Assembly (NCBI GenBank): GCA_017531225.1
Contig: JAFXLL010000011.1
Coordinates: 1 to 64,000 of the forward strand
DNA from: Bacteroidales bacterium
Lineage (GTDB): Bacteria > Bacteroidota > Bacteroidia > Bacteroidales > F082
Direction of reading: 5' to 3'
Length of the DNA stretch: 64,000 nucleotides
Part shown: in pieces, positions 50,344-60,271 of the stretch
Layout: every line of letters begins with the position of its first letter
Position numbering within the stretch: position 1 is the stretch's first letter
Translations under genes and position numbers: made by a program
Notes under the pieces: model-generated
What the model saw: only the letters and a program-made list of their open reading frames with translations
Databases searched by the model: none
Told to the model about the DNA's origin: nothing

Positions 50344-51225
50344 ATGGAATATATCTCAGTTAGTCAGTTTGCCCAGAAGTATGGTATCAGCGAGCGTACC
50401 GCCCGTAACTATTGCGCTATGGGAAAGATAGAAGGGGCGTTCCTCACAGGAAAGACATGGAACATCCCCGCCGAGGCTGCTTTGCCCAAACGAGGCAAAA
50501 AGAAGCTGTCTCCTTTGCTTTCCGCTTTGCGCGAACAGAAAGAGTCTGGAATGAAAGGTGGGATTTACCATCGGGTTCAAATCGACTTGACGTACAATTC
50601 CAATCATATTGAAGGAAGCCGCCTGACCAAAGAACAAACCCGTTTTATCTTTGAAACGAGCACTCTTGGCGTCACCACAGAGAATACACGTATCGATGAC
50701 ATCATGGAGACCGTCAACCATTTCCGCTGCATCGATTACGTGATCGATCATGCCACCGACAAAATAACAGAAGCTCATGTTAAACAGCTACATTTGTTGT
50801 TGAAAACCAATACTTCTGACAGCCAGAAGTCATGGTTTGCCGTAGGCGATTACAAACGATTGGCAAATTCAGTGGGAGAGGAAGAAACCGCACGACCTAA
50901 GGAGGTCCATGACCAAATGAAATCGATACTTGCTGATTATAACGCCTTAAAGAAGGGCGCTTTTGACGATTTGTTGGATTTCCATGTTCGCTTCGAACGC
51001 ATCCATCCTTTCCAAGATGGCAATGGACGCGTGGGGAGACTGCTTCTGTTTTGGCAATGTCTGCAAACGGGCGTCGTTCCGTTCATCATCACCGAGGATT
51101 TGCGTTTGTTCTATTACCGAGGCATCCAGAATTGGGGAAAAATCAACGGCTACCTACGTGATACCTGTCTGACAGCACAGGATAGTTTTAAGGGGTTACT
51201 TGACTATTTCGGGATAAAACAGTAA
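50344..51225 (+). CDS. HTH-Fic family protein with inhibitory motif
   Basis: 293 residues. N-terminal HTH (ISVSQFAQKYGISERTARNYCAMGKIEGAF). Then TYNSNHIEGSRLT (about 83-95), the (S/T)-x-x-x-E-(G/N) inhibitory helix, and HPFQDGNGRVGRL at 221-233, the canonical Fic active site. It transfers AMP to target proteins and is self-inhibited; the HTH suggests that it also regulates its own gene through the palindrome upstream. Probably a stress or phage-linked toxin-regulator. Confidence 0.9.
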   Translation: MEYISVSQFAQKYGISERTARNYCAMGKIEGAFLTGKTWNIPAEAALPKRGKKKLSPLLSALREQKESGMKGGIYHRVQIDLTYNSNHIEGSRLTKEQTRFIFETSTLGVTTENTRIDDIMETVNHFRCIDYVIDHATDKITEAHVKQLHLLLKTNTSDSQKSWFAVGDYKRLANSVGEEETARPKEVHDQMKSILADYNALKKGAFDDLLDFHVRFERIHPFQDGNGRVGRLLLFWQCLQTGVVPFIITEDLRLFYYRGIQNWGKINGYLRDTCLTAQDSFKGLLDYFGIKQ

Positions 51226-51238
51226 AAGTTTTGGAATC

Positions 51239-51502
51239 ATGAAAAAACACTATACCTTCAGCACAGGCGAAACCATTGAGGCCGACTCTGACGACCTGCG
51301 TCGGCTCTTGGCGGAGAACCAGCGATATCTGGATAATTATGAAGAGGTCTATAGTTCCTTTGAGGACGATGATTATATAGCCCGAGGCAATGGCTTCTGT
51401 GACCGCAAGTTCAGCGATGACTTCATCGAGGGACAGATGGAGAAATATGCCCAACGGGTGAATGAGATTGAAGCCTGGATCAAAAAAGAGGAGAAAAAAT
51501 GA
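51239..51502 (+). CDS. Small acidic hypothetical protein
   Basis: 87 residues: TFSTGETIEADSDDLRRLLAENQRYL, an acidic middle (SSFEDDDY) and a helical C-terminus (QMEKYAQRVNEIEAWIKKEEKK). Its stop overlaps the start of the exonuclease gene (ATGA), so it is probably translated with it. No family recognised. Confidence 0.65.
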   Translation: MKKHYTFSTGETIEADSDDLRRLLAENQRYLDNYEEVYSSFEDDDYIARGNGFCDRKFSDDFIEGQMEKYAQRVNEIEAWIKKEEKK

Positions 51503-51993
51503 AGAATTTCGCTGCCATCGATTTTGAGACCGCCAATAACGAGCGTACCAGCGTGTGTAGCGTGGGCGTGGTGATCGTGAGGGAAGGGGAGTTCGTGGAT
51601 TCGTTCTACTCGCTCATCCAGCCGGAGCCGAACTATTACCTCTATTGGAATACGATGGTTCATGGCATCACACAAGCGGATACCGAAGATGCTCCCGTGT
51701 TCCCATACGTTTGGGAAAAGATAGAACCACTCATCGAAGGCCTGCCATTGGTGGCTCACAACAGTCCTTTCGACGAGGGTTGCCTCAAAGCCGTCATGCG
51801 CTGCTACCAAATGGATTATCCTGACTACCAGTTTTACTGCACCTGTCGGGCGTCAAGAAGGCATTTCGGGAAACAATTGCCCAATCACCAACTTCACACC
51901 GTTGCTGCCGCTTGTGGCTATGATCTTATCAATCATCATAACGCCTTGGCCGACGCCGAAGCCTGCGCTTGGATCGCCAGGGAGATTTTATAG
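51499..51993 (+). CDS. DEDDh 3'-5' exonuclease (DnaQ-like)
   Basis: 164 residues. ExoI FAAIDFETAN, ExoII VAHNSPFDEGCL, ExoIII HHNALADAEACAW, the four acidic residues and histidine of the DEDDh family. Short single-domain exonucleases of this type occur in many Bacteroidales. It may repair ends or act in the defence island. It lies 126 bases upstream of the dnaE fusion gene, which has its own exonuclease domain. Confidence 0.88.
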   Translation: MKNFAAIDFETANNERTSVCSVGVVIVREGEFVDSFYSLIQPEPNYYLYWNTMVHGITQADTEDAPVFPYVWEKIEPLIEGLPLVAHNSPFDEGCLKAVMRCYQMDYPDYQFYCTCRASRRHFGKQLPNHQLHTVAAACGYDLINHHNALADAEACAWIAREIL

Positions 51994-52056
51994 TTTTCAA
52001 CACTGCTATTTGATAAAAACACTTTTTGAGATGTTGCGCCATTCTCAAAAACTCCC

Positions 52057-52064
52057 TATTTTTG
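52057..52064 (+). promoter_or_regulatory. -7 box of dnaE promoter
   Basis: TATTTTTG, 55 bases before the dnaE ATG at 52120. The leader contains short CAACTCT-like repeats (52087-52115). Confidence 0.5.
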
Positions 52065-52119
52065 AAAATTGAAAACGGAGAATAGCTCTCAACTCTAACC
52101 TCCCAACTCTCAACTACTT

Positions 52120-55100
52120 ATGTTTTTGATCTTCGATACCGAGACCACGGGTCTCCCGAAACAATATAACGCGCCGCTCACCGATTTCGACAACTGGCCG
52201 AGGTTGGTGCAACTGGCTTGGCAACTCCATGACGACAAAGGTCGGCTCATCGAGAATTACAACCTGATAGTGAAGCCTGAAGGGTTCGTCATCCCCATTG
52301 ATGCCAAGATGGTGCATGGCATCTCCACCGAACATGCCTTGAAGTACGGCCAGCCGCTGCATGAGGTGCTCGACATCTTCCTGCAATCGGCTCAAAAAGC
52401 CAAGTACTTCGTGGGCCACAACATCGACTTCGACCTCTGCGTGGTGGGCTGCGAGTTCCTTCGCGACCGCAACGCAAACCCGCTGTTGGCTTGGCCTCGC
52501 GTGGATACCTGCACTGAGAAAACCGCTGAGTTCTGCAAGCTCCCAGGTGGTAAAGGCGGACGCTTCAAATTGCCTAAACTGAACGAGTTCCACGAGATCT
52601 TGTTTGGCTCAAGATTCGACTCGGCACATAACGCTTCTGCCGACGTTCAGGCTACTGCCCGAGTGTTCCTTGAACTCATCCGCATTGGCGTTCTTGGTCG
52701 CAATGAGATGCCTGAATCGGAGCAGTTTTTCGAGGATTTCCGTGCAGCGAACCCCGATAAGATTCAACCTGCGGACATCATAGTCACCAGCAACTTCGAC
52801 GAAGAGGAACTGGCTGAAGAACAGCAAGAGGAGCAGCGTGAGGCAGGGAATTATGTGCCAGAACACTTCACCCATCTTCATGTCCACTCGCATTACTCCA
52901 TCCTCGACGGCATGTCTAAAGTGCCGGATCTGGTGGACAAATGCCTCAAGAACGGGATGTATTCCATCGCTCTGACTGACCACGGTAACATGTTTGGCAT
53001 CAAGGAGTTTGCCGATTATGTAGGGAAAGTCAACGGAAAAGTCAAGGATAAGATCAAGGAGCAGGAAGCCATCCTGAAGAAGGAAGAGGCTACCGAGGAA
53101 GAGAAACAACAAGCCCAAGAGGAGATCGAGAAGCTGAAAACACAGTTCTTTAAGCCAATCTACGGCATCGAGACCTATTGCGCTCCGGTGAGCATCGACA
53201 AACGTGACGGCCGTCAGGATCGTGGTTGGCACCTCATTCTGTTGGCAAAGAATAAACAGGGATACCACAGCCTCTGCAAACTCAGCTCCATAGCCTACAC
53301 GGATGGCTTTTACTACAACCCGCGTATCGACCATAGCCTGTTGGAGAAATATCATGAAGGCTTGATTTGCTGCTCAGCGTGCCTTGGTGGCGAATTGCCC
53401 CAGAAAATCCAAAATGGCGACATGGTGGGTGCCGGTCAAACGGTGATGTGGTTCAAGAATCTCTTTGGAGATGACTATTACATTGAGTTGCAACGGCATA
53501 AAACCGACAAGCCTGGCGGTGATACGCAAGTGTATGAACGTCAGAAAGAGGTGAACAAGGTGTTGATTGATCTGGCGCGCAAGACCAATACCAAGATCAT
53601 TGCCACCAACGATGTCCACTTCGTGGAAGAGGACCACGCCGAAGCCCATGACCGACTCATTTGCCTTAGCACGGGCAAGGATCTCGACGATCCCACTCGT
53701 ATGCACTACACCAAGCAGGAATGGCTGAAGACTCCTGCCGAGATGGGTGCCATCTTCAGCGACCTTCCGGAAGCGCTTGAAAACACTCAGGAGATCGTTG
53801 ACAAGGTGGAGACTTATAGCATCGACTCCGACCCGATCATGCCAGTGTTTCCCATCCCAGAGGACTTCGGTACCGAAGAGGAATACCGCCAGAAATTTAC
53901 CGAGGAAGACCTCTTCAATGAGTTTACCCGCGATGAGCACGGCAACGTGATCATGAGTCAGGAAGATGCCGAGAAGAAGATCAAGAAACTGGGTGGCTAT
54001 AACCGCTTATACCGTATCAAGTTAGAGGCCGACTATCTTGCCAAGTTGACTTGGGAAGGGGCCAAGATGCGCTATGGCGATCCACTCACCGACGAGCAAA
54101 AGGAACGTATCATCTTCGAGCTTCATGTGATGAAGACCATGGGTTTCCCAGGCTACTTCCTTATCGTGAGTGACTACATCCGTGCCGCTCGTGAGGAATT
54201 AGGGGTGTCAGTCGGTCCCGGCCGTGGTTCTGCGGCTGGTTCTGTGGTGGCATACTGCTTGAAAATCACCGACCTCGACCCGTTGACCTACGACCTCCTG
54301 TTTGAGCGTTTCCTCAACCCCGACCGTATCTCACTGCCTGATATCGACGTGGACTTCGACGACGATGGCCGTGAACGAGTGCTCGACTGGGTAACAAAAA
54401 AATATGGAAAAGAGAAGGTGGCACACATCATCACATACGGCACCATGGCGGCCAAATCGGCTATCCAGGACGTGGGTCGTGTGCAGAAGGTACCGCTCTC
54501 GGAAGTGGCTCAGATCAAGAGCTTCATCCCTGATCGTGACTTCGACGAGGCAGCGGTGAAGGCCGTGGAAGGCGAGCTCCCGAAGAAGATGCCTAAGGTC
54601 AACCTGAAGAATTGCTACAAGTACGTCAAGCCACTCAAAGACATGCTCGAAGGCAATGATCCTAACATCACGTCTATGCTAACTTATGCTCAGGAGCTTG
54701 AGGACACCAACCGTCAGGTGGGTATCCACGCTTGCGGCGTCATTATCGGCGCCAAGGACCTCACCGAGGTAGCTCCCGTGGCTACTGTGGAGGATCGCGA
54801 GACCAAGGAACGTGTAGTGGTGACGCAATACGACGGCCATGTGATTGAGACCGTTGGCCTCATCAAGATGGACTTCTTGGGACTGAAGACATTGACGTTG
54901 ATCAAAGATGCCTTGAAGAATATTAAGAAGACACGAGGCGACGACATTGATATTGACCATATCCCGATTGACGACCCAGAAACCTACGCTTTGTATTCCG
55001 CTGGCAACACCATTGGCACGTTCCAGTTCGAATCGCCCGGCATGCAGAAATACCTTCGTGAGCTGCAGCCTTCAGTGATCGGTGACATCATCGCTATGAA

Positions 55101-56745
55101 CGCCCTCTACCGTCCAGGGCCGATGGATAACATCCCTGACTTCATCGCCCGTAAGCAAGGTAGGCAGGAAATCAGCTACGACTTCGACTGCATGGAGAAG
55201 TACCTGAAGGATACTTATGGCATCTGCGTGTATCAGGAGCAGGTGATGTTGCTCTCACGTGAGCTGGCCAATTTCACCCGTGGTGAGTCCGACACCCTTC
55301 GTAAGGCTATGGGTAAGAAGCAGCTGGCTAAGATGGAAGAGCTTTACGGCAAGTTCATGAAACAAGGCGTGGAGAAACTGACCAAGACGGAGAACCTGCC
55401 TGAAGACGAGGTGAAGAAACGTCTGGAGAAAATTTGGGAAGAGTGGAAAAAGTTCGCTTCGTATGCCTTCAACAAGTCACATGCCGCTTGCTATTCATGG
55501 GTGTCGTATCAAACGGCCTATTTGAAAGCCCATTATCCCGCCGAGTTCATGGCGGCGGTGCTCAACAACGAATTGGGCGACATCAAGAAGGTGACCTTTA
55601 TGATGGAGGAGTGCAAGCGCATGAAGATAGAAGTGCTTGGCCCCGATGTCAACGAGTCAGAATACGAGTTCTCCGTCAACGATAAAGGCCAGATCCGCTT
55701 CGGTATGGGTGGCATCCGTAACGTGGGCGAGGCGGCCATATCAGGCATTATCGAAGAGCGTTCAAGTGGTGGCAAGTTCAAGGACTTCACAGACTTCCTG
55801 TTGCGTTGCGCCGATAAGGGCTTGAACCGTCGTGCTTTGGAAAGCATGGATACAGCGGGTTGCTTCGACTCGTTCCCCGGCTTCCATCGTGCCATGTTGT
55901 TCTATGTGCCAATGAACGACTCGGTGCCATTCAGCGAAAGGGCACTGCGTATGGTGGCTTCATACAACGAGCGTAAGAATTCGTCCCAGATGGATCTCTT
56001 CGGCATGGGCGGCGGTAGCTCAACCGAGACACTTACGCTGCCATTCCCAGAATGTGAGCGCTGGTCGAAATTGAAGGAACTACAGATGGAGCTCGAGAGC
56101 ATCGGCTTCTACATCAGCTCGCATCCCATGGATTCATTCAAGATACAGCTTAAGTTCTTTACCAATACCACGGTAGAGGCCATGAAGGCTGCCATGGGCA
56201 ATCCAGAGAAATACGACCGTTTCAATGTGCGACTTGGTGGACAGATCACCAAGGTCGAGCATCTGGTCTCGAAGAAAGACACGCCTTACGGGAAATTTAC
56301 CATTGAAGACAAGACAGGAGCTTTCACGTTTAGCCTTTTCAAGGAGAACTACCTGAATTATAGAAATCTGCTTGTGGAAGGCCAGTTTGTGCTCCTGATG
56401 GGAACCCTCGCAAAGTCGTATTGGAAACAAGGGCAGGAGCAGGATGCAGTGCCGAAGGATCTGGAGTTCCGCATCTCCGAAGTACGGCTCCTTGACTCGC
56501 TTTTGGAGAACACCGGTAAGAAAATCCTGTTCAAACTCGATGTGGCTCAGATGAACTCCGAGGCCATTGACGACTTCATTAAGATCGTGAAGGAACATCC
56601 TGGCAAGCAGTCGTTTAGCGTGCAGATCTTCGACTCCAATATGAAGCTCTCATGTAACATGACGCCTTTCACCGGCGGTGTGGCCGCACACGAGATTTTG
56701 CCTATCGTGGATGCGTTGCCATATGCTGATTTTGATTTGAAATAG
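52120..56745 (+). CDS. dnaE: DNA polymerase III alpha subunit with fused exonuclease
   Basis: 1541 residues, about 300 longer than usual DnaE. Residues 1-195 form a complete DEDDh exonuclease: DTETTG (Asp6, Glu8), VGHNIDFD (Asp103) and HNASADVQATA (His170, Asp174). An acidic linker (about 200-245) leads to the PHP domain at 250 (THLHVHSHYSILDGMSK). The polymerase palm has PGRGSAAGS and PDIDVDFDDDGRERV. The helix-hairpin-helix and OB domain follow (DRFNVRLGGQITKVEHLV). It is the main replicative polymerase, with proofreading built in. The same frame runs through the junction without interruption. The LMW phosphatase gene starts two bases after the stop. Confidence 0.93.
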   Translation: MFLIFDTETTGLPKQYNAPLTDFDNWPRLVQLAWQLHDDKGRLIENYNLIVKPEGFVIPIDAKMVHGISTEHALKYGQPLHEVLDIFLQSAQKAKYFVGHNIDFDLCVVGCEFLRDRNANPLLAWPRVDTCTEKTAEFCKLPGGKGGRFKLPKLNEFHEILFGSRFDSAHNASADVQATARVFLELIRIGVLGRNEMPESEQFFEDFRAANPDKIQPADIIVTSNFDEEELAEEQQEEQREAGNYVPEHFTHLHVHSHYSILDGMSKVPDLVDKCLKNGMYSIALTDHGNMFGIKEFADYVGKVNGKVKDKIKEQEAILKKEEATEEEKQQAQEEIEKLKTQFFKPIYGIETYCAPVSIDKRDGRQDRGWHLILLAKNKQGYHSLCKLSSIAYTDGFYYNPRIDHSLLEKYHEGLICCSACLGGELPQKIQNGDMVGAGQTVMWFKNLFGDDYYIELQRHKTDKPGGDTQVYERQKEVNKVLIDLARKTNTKIIATNDVHFVEEDHAEAHDRLICLSTGKDLDDPTRMHYTKQEWLKTPAEMGAIFSDLPEALENTQEIVDKVETYSIDSDPIMPVFPIPEDFGTEEEYRQKFTEEDLFNEFTRDEHGNVIMSQEDAEKKIKKLGGYNRLYRIKLEADYLAKLTWEGAKMRYGDPLTDEQKERIIFELHVMKTMGFPGYFLIVSDYIRAAREELGVSVGPGRGSAAGSVVAYCLKITDLDPLTYDLLFERFLNPDRISLPDIDVDFDDDGRERVLDWVTKKYGKEKVAHIITYGTMAAKSAIQDVGRVQKVPLSEVAQIKSFIPDRDFDEAAVKAVEGELPKKMPKVNLKNCYKYVKPLKDMLEGNDPNITSMLTYAQELEDTNRQVGIHACGVIIGAKDLTEVAPVATVEDRETKERVVVTQYDGHVIETVGLIKMDFLGLKTLTLIKDALKNIKKTRGDDIDIDHIPIDDPETYALYSAGNTIGTFQFESPGMQKYLRELQPSVIGDIIAMNALYRPGPMDNIPDFIARKQGRQEISYDFDCMEKYLKDTYGICVYQEQVMLLSRELANFTRGESDTLRKAMGKKQLAKMEELYGKFMKQGVEKLTKTENLPEDEVKKRLEKIWEEWKKFASYAFNKSHAACYSWVSYQTAYLKAHYPAEFMAAVLNNELGDIKKVTFMMEECKRMKIEVLGPDVNESEYEFSVNDKGQIRFGMGGIRNVGEAAISGIIEERSSGGKFKDFTDFLLRCADKGLNRRALESMDTAGCFDSFPGFHRAMLFYVPMNDSVPFSERALRMVASYNERKNSSQMDLFGMGGGSSTETLTLPFPECERWSKLKELQMELESIGFYISSHPMDSFKIQLKFFTNTTVEAMKAAMGNPEKYDRFNVRLGGQITKVEHLVSKKDTPYGKFTIEDKTGAFTFSLFKENYLNYRNLLVEGQFVLLMGTLAKSYWKQGQEQDAVPKDLEFRISEVRLLDSLLENTGKKILFKLDVAQMNSEAIDDFIKIVKEHPGKQSFSVQIFDSNMKLSCNMTPFTGGVAAHEILPIVDALPYADFDLK

Positions 56746-56747
56746 TT

Positions 56748-57200
56748 ATGAAACATAAAATCCTTTTCGTCTGTCACGGCAACATCTGCCGGAGCCCCAT
56801 GGCGGAGTTCGTGATGAAATATTTGGTGAAAGAGGCTGGTTTGGAAGACCAGTTTGAAATCGCTTCAGCGGCGACTTCCACTGAGGAGATCGGCAATCCC
56901 GTTTATCCGCCTGCGCGACGCAAATTGGAAGAGCATGGCATCAGTTGCGAGGGCAAAAGAGCTCGAGTGATCACAAGGGATGATTACCATTATTATGACC
57001 AAATTGTTGTCATGGACAACGAAAACCTTCAAAGTTTGAGATGGCTGTTCGGGAAAGATAAAGATCGTAAGGTCAAGCTTTTAATGGATTATACTGATCG
57101 ACCCGGCGAAGTGGCCGACCCGTGGTATACGGGAGATTTCGAAGCCACCTGGCAGGATGTGTCGGAAGGATGCAAATCATTGTTAAACACATATAAATAG
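56748..57200 (+). CDS. Low-molecular-weight protein tyrosine phosphatase
   Basis: 150 residues. LFVCHGNICRSPMAE carries the C-x5-R loop (Cys9 to Arg15) and DPWYTGDFEAT the general-acid Asp. It is an intact enzyme of the Wzb/Etp type and might act on tyrosine kinases in polysaccharide production. It directly follows dnaE and is probably co-transcribed. Confidence 0.92.
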   Translation: MKHKILFVCHGNICRSPMAEFVMKYLVKEAGLEDQFEIASAATSTEEIGNPVYPPARRKLEEHGISCEGKRARVITRDDYHYYDQIVVMDNENLQSLRWLFGKDKDRKVKLLMDYTDRPGEVADPWYTGDFEATWQDVSEGCKSLLNTYK

Positions 57201-57218
57201 ACTCTAAAACACTTTCTA

Positions 57219-58913
57219 ATGAAACGAAAACTCCTTCTTCTTGTTATGGCTATTGCCCTTGGCTTTCAGTCGGCCTGGGCCTGTACCAATTTGATTGTTG
57301 GTAAGAAAGCGTCTGCCGATGGCAGTGTGATGTGTACATATAACTGTGACGGATTCGGTTTTTCAGGATCCTTATTCTATAGTCCGGCGGGACGACATGC
57401 CGAAGGTGAACTCATCGCCATCCATGGCTGGGGCCCTTCGCACGAAGGACAATTCGTCAAGCAGGTGCCATATACTTACAATGTGGTTGGCTTGATGAAC
57501 GAGCGTCAAGTGACCATTGTGGAGACCACTTTCGACGGACGTTTGGAGTTGGTCAACAACGAGGGCTTGCTTGATTATTTCAGCTTGATGCGCTTGGCAT
57601 TGCAACGTTCGTCCACGGCTCGTGAGGCTATCAAGTGTATGGCAGAGCTGGTGGAGGAATACGGCTATAACAGCAGCGGCGAGACCATCACCGTTTGTGA
57701 TCCCAACGAAGCTTGGATCATGGAAATCGTTGGCAAAGGTCTGGGTAGAAAAGGTGCCGTTTGGGTGGCTTTACGAATTCCGGATGACTGCATCTGCGCT
57801 CATGCTAACCTGAGCCGTATTAGGCAGTTCCCACAAGAAAAGGGGAGGAGCATCAATAGCAAGCAGCTCAATAAGATCGACAAGCCCGAAGTGGAGTGTG
57901 TCTACGCATACGACGTTATTTCCTTCGCTCGTGAAAAGGGCTTTTTCAACGGCAAAGATCAAGATTTTTCGTTCCGTGACGCTTATTGCCCCATCGACTT
58001 CGAGAACGTGCGCTACGCCGATGCCCGCGTGTGGAGTTTCTTCCGCCATCATTACAGCCATGAGGAGATGGATAAATACCTGCCTTACATCAATGGCGAC
58101 TTCGAACAATACGATCACCTGCCTTTATGGATCAAACCTGATAAACCGCTTACAATGAGAGATCTGCAGAACGACATGCGTGATCATTTTGAAGGCACCG
58201 CCCTTGATATGACCGCTGATATGACCGCGGGTCCTTGGGGAATGCCTATCCGTCCGTTACCCATGCATTTCAAGGACAGCGACAGCATCCCATATTTCCG
58301 TGAGCGTCCCATCGCCACCCAGCAAAGTGGCTTCACGATGACCTGCCAGATGCGTTCATGGTTGCCCGACGATGTGGGTGGCGTCACCTGGTTCAACTGC
58401 GACGATGCCAACATGGTGGCTTACGTGCCGCTCTATTGCTGCAACACTCAGATGCCTGACGCTTTCAGGCCTGAGAACAACCCTCGCAATGAGTTCAGCG
58501 ATCAATCTGCTTTCTGGATGAACAACTGGGTGGCCAACATGGTCTATCCCCGTTACTCGATGATGATTGGCGACCTGCGCAAGGCTCAAAATGAGTTGGA
58601 GGACTATTACTTCGCCGATCAAGACCAGGTGCTCGATGCCATCAAGGACATGATGCCCGCCGACCGGCAGAGTTACCTCAATAAGAAAAGCATCGCCTAC
58701 ACCGAAAAGATGATGCAACGCTGGGACAAGCTAGCAAAATACCTCATTGTGAAATACAACGATCAGGTCGAGAAACGTACCGACGAGAACGGACAATTGA
58801 CTCGTTGGGGCTATAATACGCCTGGCTACGACCAACAGTTTATTGATGCTATTGGCAAGTCTACCGGCGACCGTTATCGCCTGAAGGAAGTGATCGATAG
58901 GAGGGAGCGGTAA
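57219..58913 (+). CDS. Peptidase C69-family dipeptidase
   Basis: 564 residues. A signal peptide is cut at FQSAWA, which would expose Cys22 (CTNLIVGKKASADGSVM) as the catalytic N-terminal nucleophile of this Ntn-hydrolase family. The central part contains PWGMPIRPLP, and TWFNCDDANMVAYVPLY is the family's later block. C69 enzymes cut dipeptides in the periplasm, fitting an amino-acid-fermenting anaerobe. It lies 18 bases after the phosphatase gene. Confidence 0.9.
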   Translation: MKRKLLLLVMAIALGFQSAWACTNLIVGKKASADGSVMCTYNCDGFGFSGSLFYSPAGRHAEGELIAIHGWGPSHEGQFVKQVPYTYNVVGLMNERQVTIVETTFDGRLELVNNEGLLDYFSLMRLALQRSSTAREAIKCMAELVEEYGYNSSGETITVCDPNEAWIMEIVGKGLGRKGAVWVALRIPDDCICAHANLSRIRQFPQEKGRSINSKQLNKIDKPEVECVYAYDVISFAREKGFFNGKDQDFSFRDAYCPIDFENVRYADARVWSFFRHHYSHEEMDKYLPYINGDFEQYDHLPLWIKPDKPLTMRDLQNDMRDHFEGTALDMTADMTAGPWGMPIRPLPMHFKDSDSIPYFRERPIATQQSGFTMTCQMRSWLPDDVGGVTWFNCDDANMVAYVPLYCCNTQMPDAFRPENNPRNEFSDQSAFWMNNWVANMVYPRYSMMIGDLRKAQNELEDYYFADQDQVLDAIKDMMPADRQSYLNKKSIAYTEKMMQRWDKLAKYLIVKYNDQVEKRTDENGQLTRWGYNTPGYDQQFIDAIGKSTGDRYRLKEVIDRRER

Positions 58914-58952
58914 GGAATCTTCCCTAAAGGGGTGTTTTTTTGAAAAAATGCT

Positions 58953-58960
58953 TATCTTTG
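58953..58960 (+). promoter_or_regulatory. -7 box of trxA promoter
   Basis: TATCTTTG, 54 bases before the trxA ATG at 59015. A short CCC-TAAA-GGG hairpin and T-run (58922-58941) just upstream may terminate the dipeptidase transcript. Confidence 0.6.
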
Positions 58961-59014
58961 CAATTCAAATTTTGAAAACGAATTTAATTTATAATCATCT
59001 AAATTGACTTAAAA

Positions 59015-59335
59015 ATGGCTGTAATTCAAATGACTGACGACCGTTTCGAAGAAGTCGTCCTGAAATCAGAACTTCCCGTGATGGTGGACTTTGGCGCTAC
59101 CTGGTGTGGCCCTTGCAAGAAAGTGGAACCCATCGTTGATGAGATCTCAGAGGAGTATGCCGGCAAGATGATCGCCGTGAAGTGCGACGTTGAGGAATGC
59201 CCTGACACCGCTGCCAAGTTCGGTATCATGAACATCCCAACCGTGATCTATTTCAAAGGCGGTCAGCCCGTTGACAAAAACGTTGGCGCAGCCCCCAAGA
59301 AGGTTTTCGTTGAAAAGCTGGAAAAACTGTTTTAA
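59015..59335 (+). CDS. trxA: Thioredoxin
   Basis: 106 residues. Active site WCGPCKK near residue 30, the cis-proline IPTVIYF, and the MVDFGATWCGPC core. Cytoplasmic disulfide reductase. The DUF58 gene begins immediately at its stop codon, so the two are coupled. Confidence 0.95.
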   Translation: MAVIQMTDDRFEEVVLKSELPVMVDFGATWCGPCKKVEPIVDEISEEYAGKMIAVKCDVEECPDTAAKFGIMNIPTVIYFKGGQPVDKNVGAAPKKVFVEKLEKLF

Positions 59336-60271
59336 TTGAATTTTTCGATTGATCGGAATCGGCTTGCCCAGTTCGGGAGCCTTGAATTTTTAGCGCGACA
59401 GATTGTGGAGGGCTTCATCACAGGCCTCCACAAGAGTCCGTTTCATGGTTTCTCGGTGGAGTTTGCAGAGCATCGGCTCTACAACACGGGCGAGCCGATT
59501 CGTCATATCGACTGGAAGCTTTACGGTCGTACCGAAAAGCTTTTCGTGAAACGCTACGAGGAAGAGACCAACCTCCGTTGCCAGCTGGTGATCGACAAGA
59601 GCTCCAGCATGTGTTTCCCGGTGCGGAACAAAATCGATTTAGAGCATCCCAACAAGTTGTTTTTCAGCGTGTATGCCGCAGCCTCGTTGATTGAGCTGAT
59701 GCGCCGTCAACGCGATGCCGTAGGCTTGGATTTGTTTGACGAGACCCTTGCGTTTCACGAGCCAGCCAAGATGTCGGCAGTTCACAATAAGCTTATTTAT
59801 AGCGAGCTGGAGAAGCTGATTGACAATTACGACAAAGACCAAAAGAAGACCACTTCAACCGTCCAGTGCCTGCATCAGATTGCCGAGATGACCCACAAGC
59901 GTAGCCTGGTGGTGATCTTCACCGATATGCTTGACAGTCTGGAAGACCACAACAAGCTTTTCGAGGCCCTTGAACACCTGAAATACAACAAACACGAGGT
60001 CATTTTGTTTCATGTCTATGACGGACAACTGGAGCAGAACCTCGATTTCGAGAACCGCCCGTATCGTTTTGTCGATTTGGAGACGGGCGACACCCTTAAA
60101 CTGAATCCCGTGGAGGTGCAGGAACGCTACCGTCAGCTGATGGCTGAGCGCAAGGACGACATCCTGAAGCACTGCTACCAATACCAAATCGACTACGTCG
60201 AAGCCGACATCAACAAGGACTACAATCAGATCCTTACGAGCTACCTGATCAAGCGGTCGAAGCTGTATTGA
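59336..60271 (+). CDS. DUF58 protein, vWA-like
   Basis: 311 residues from TTG 59336, which directly follows the trxA stop; the next in-frame ATG is far downstream and would cut the domain. EPIRHIDWKLYGRTEKLFVKRYEEET is the DUF58 signature. VIDKSSSM is a MIDAS-like metal site, and a vWA-like fold follows (VIFTDMLDSL). These proteins commonly pair with MoxR ATPases, but none is present here. Confidence 0.85.
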   Translation: MNFSIDRNRLAQFGSLEFLARQIVEGFITGLHKSPFHGFSVEFAEHRLYNTGEPIRHIDWKLYGRTEKLFVKRYEEETNLRCQLVIDKSSSMCFPVRNKIDLEHPNKLFFSVYAAASLIELMRRQRDAVGLDLFDETLAFHEPAKMSAVHNKLIYSELEKLIDNYDKDQKKTTSTVQCLHQIAEMTHKRSLVVIFTDMLDSLEDHNKLFEALEHLKYNKHEVILFHVYDGQLEQNLDFENRPYRFVDLETGDTLKLNPVEVQERYRQLMAERKDDILKHCYQYQIDYVEADINKDYNQILTSYLIKRSKLY

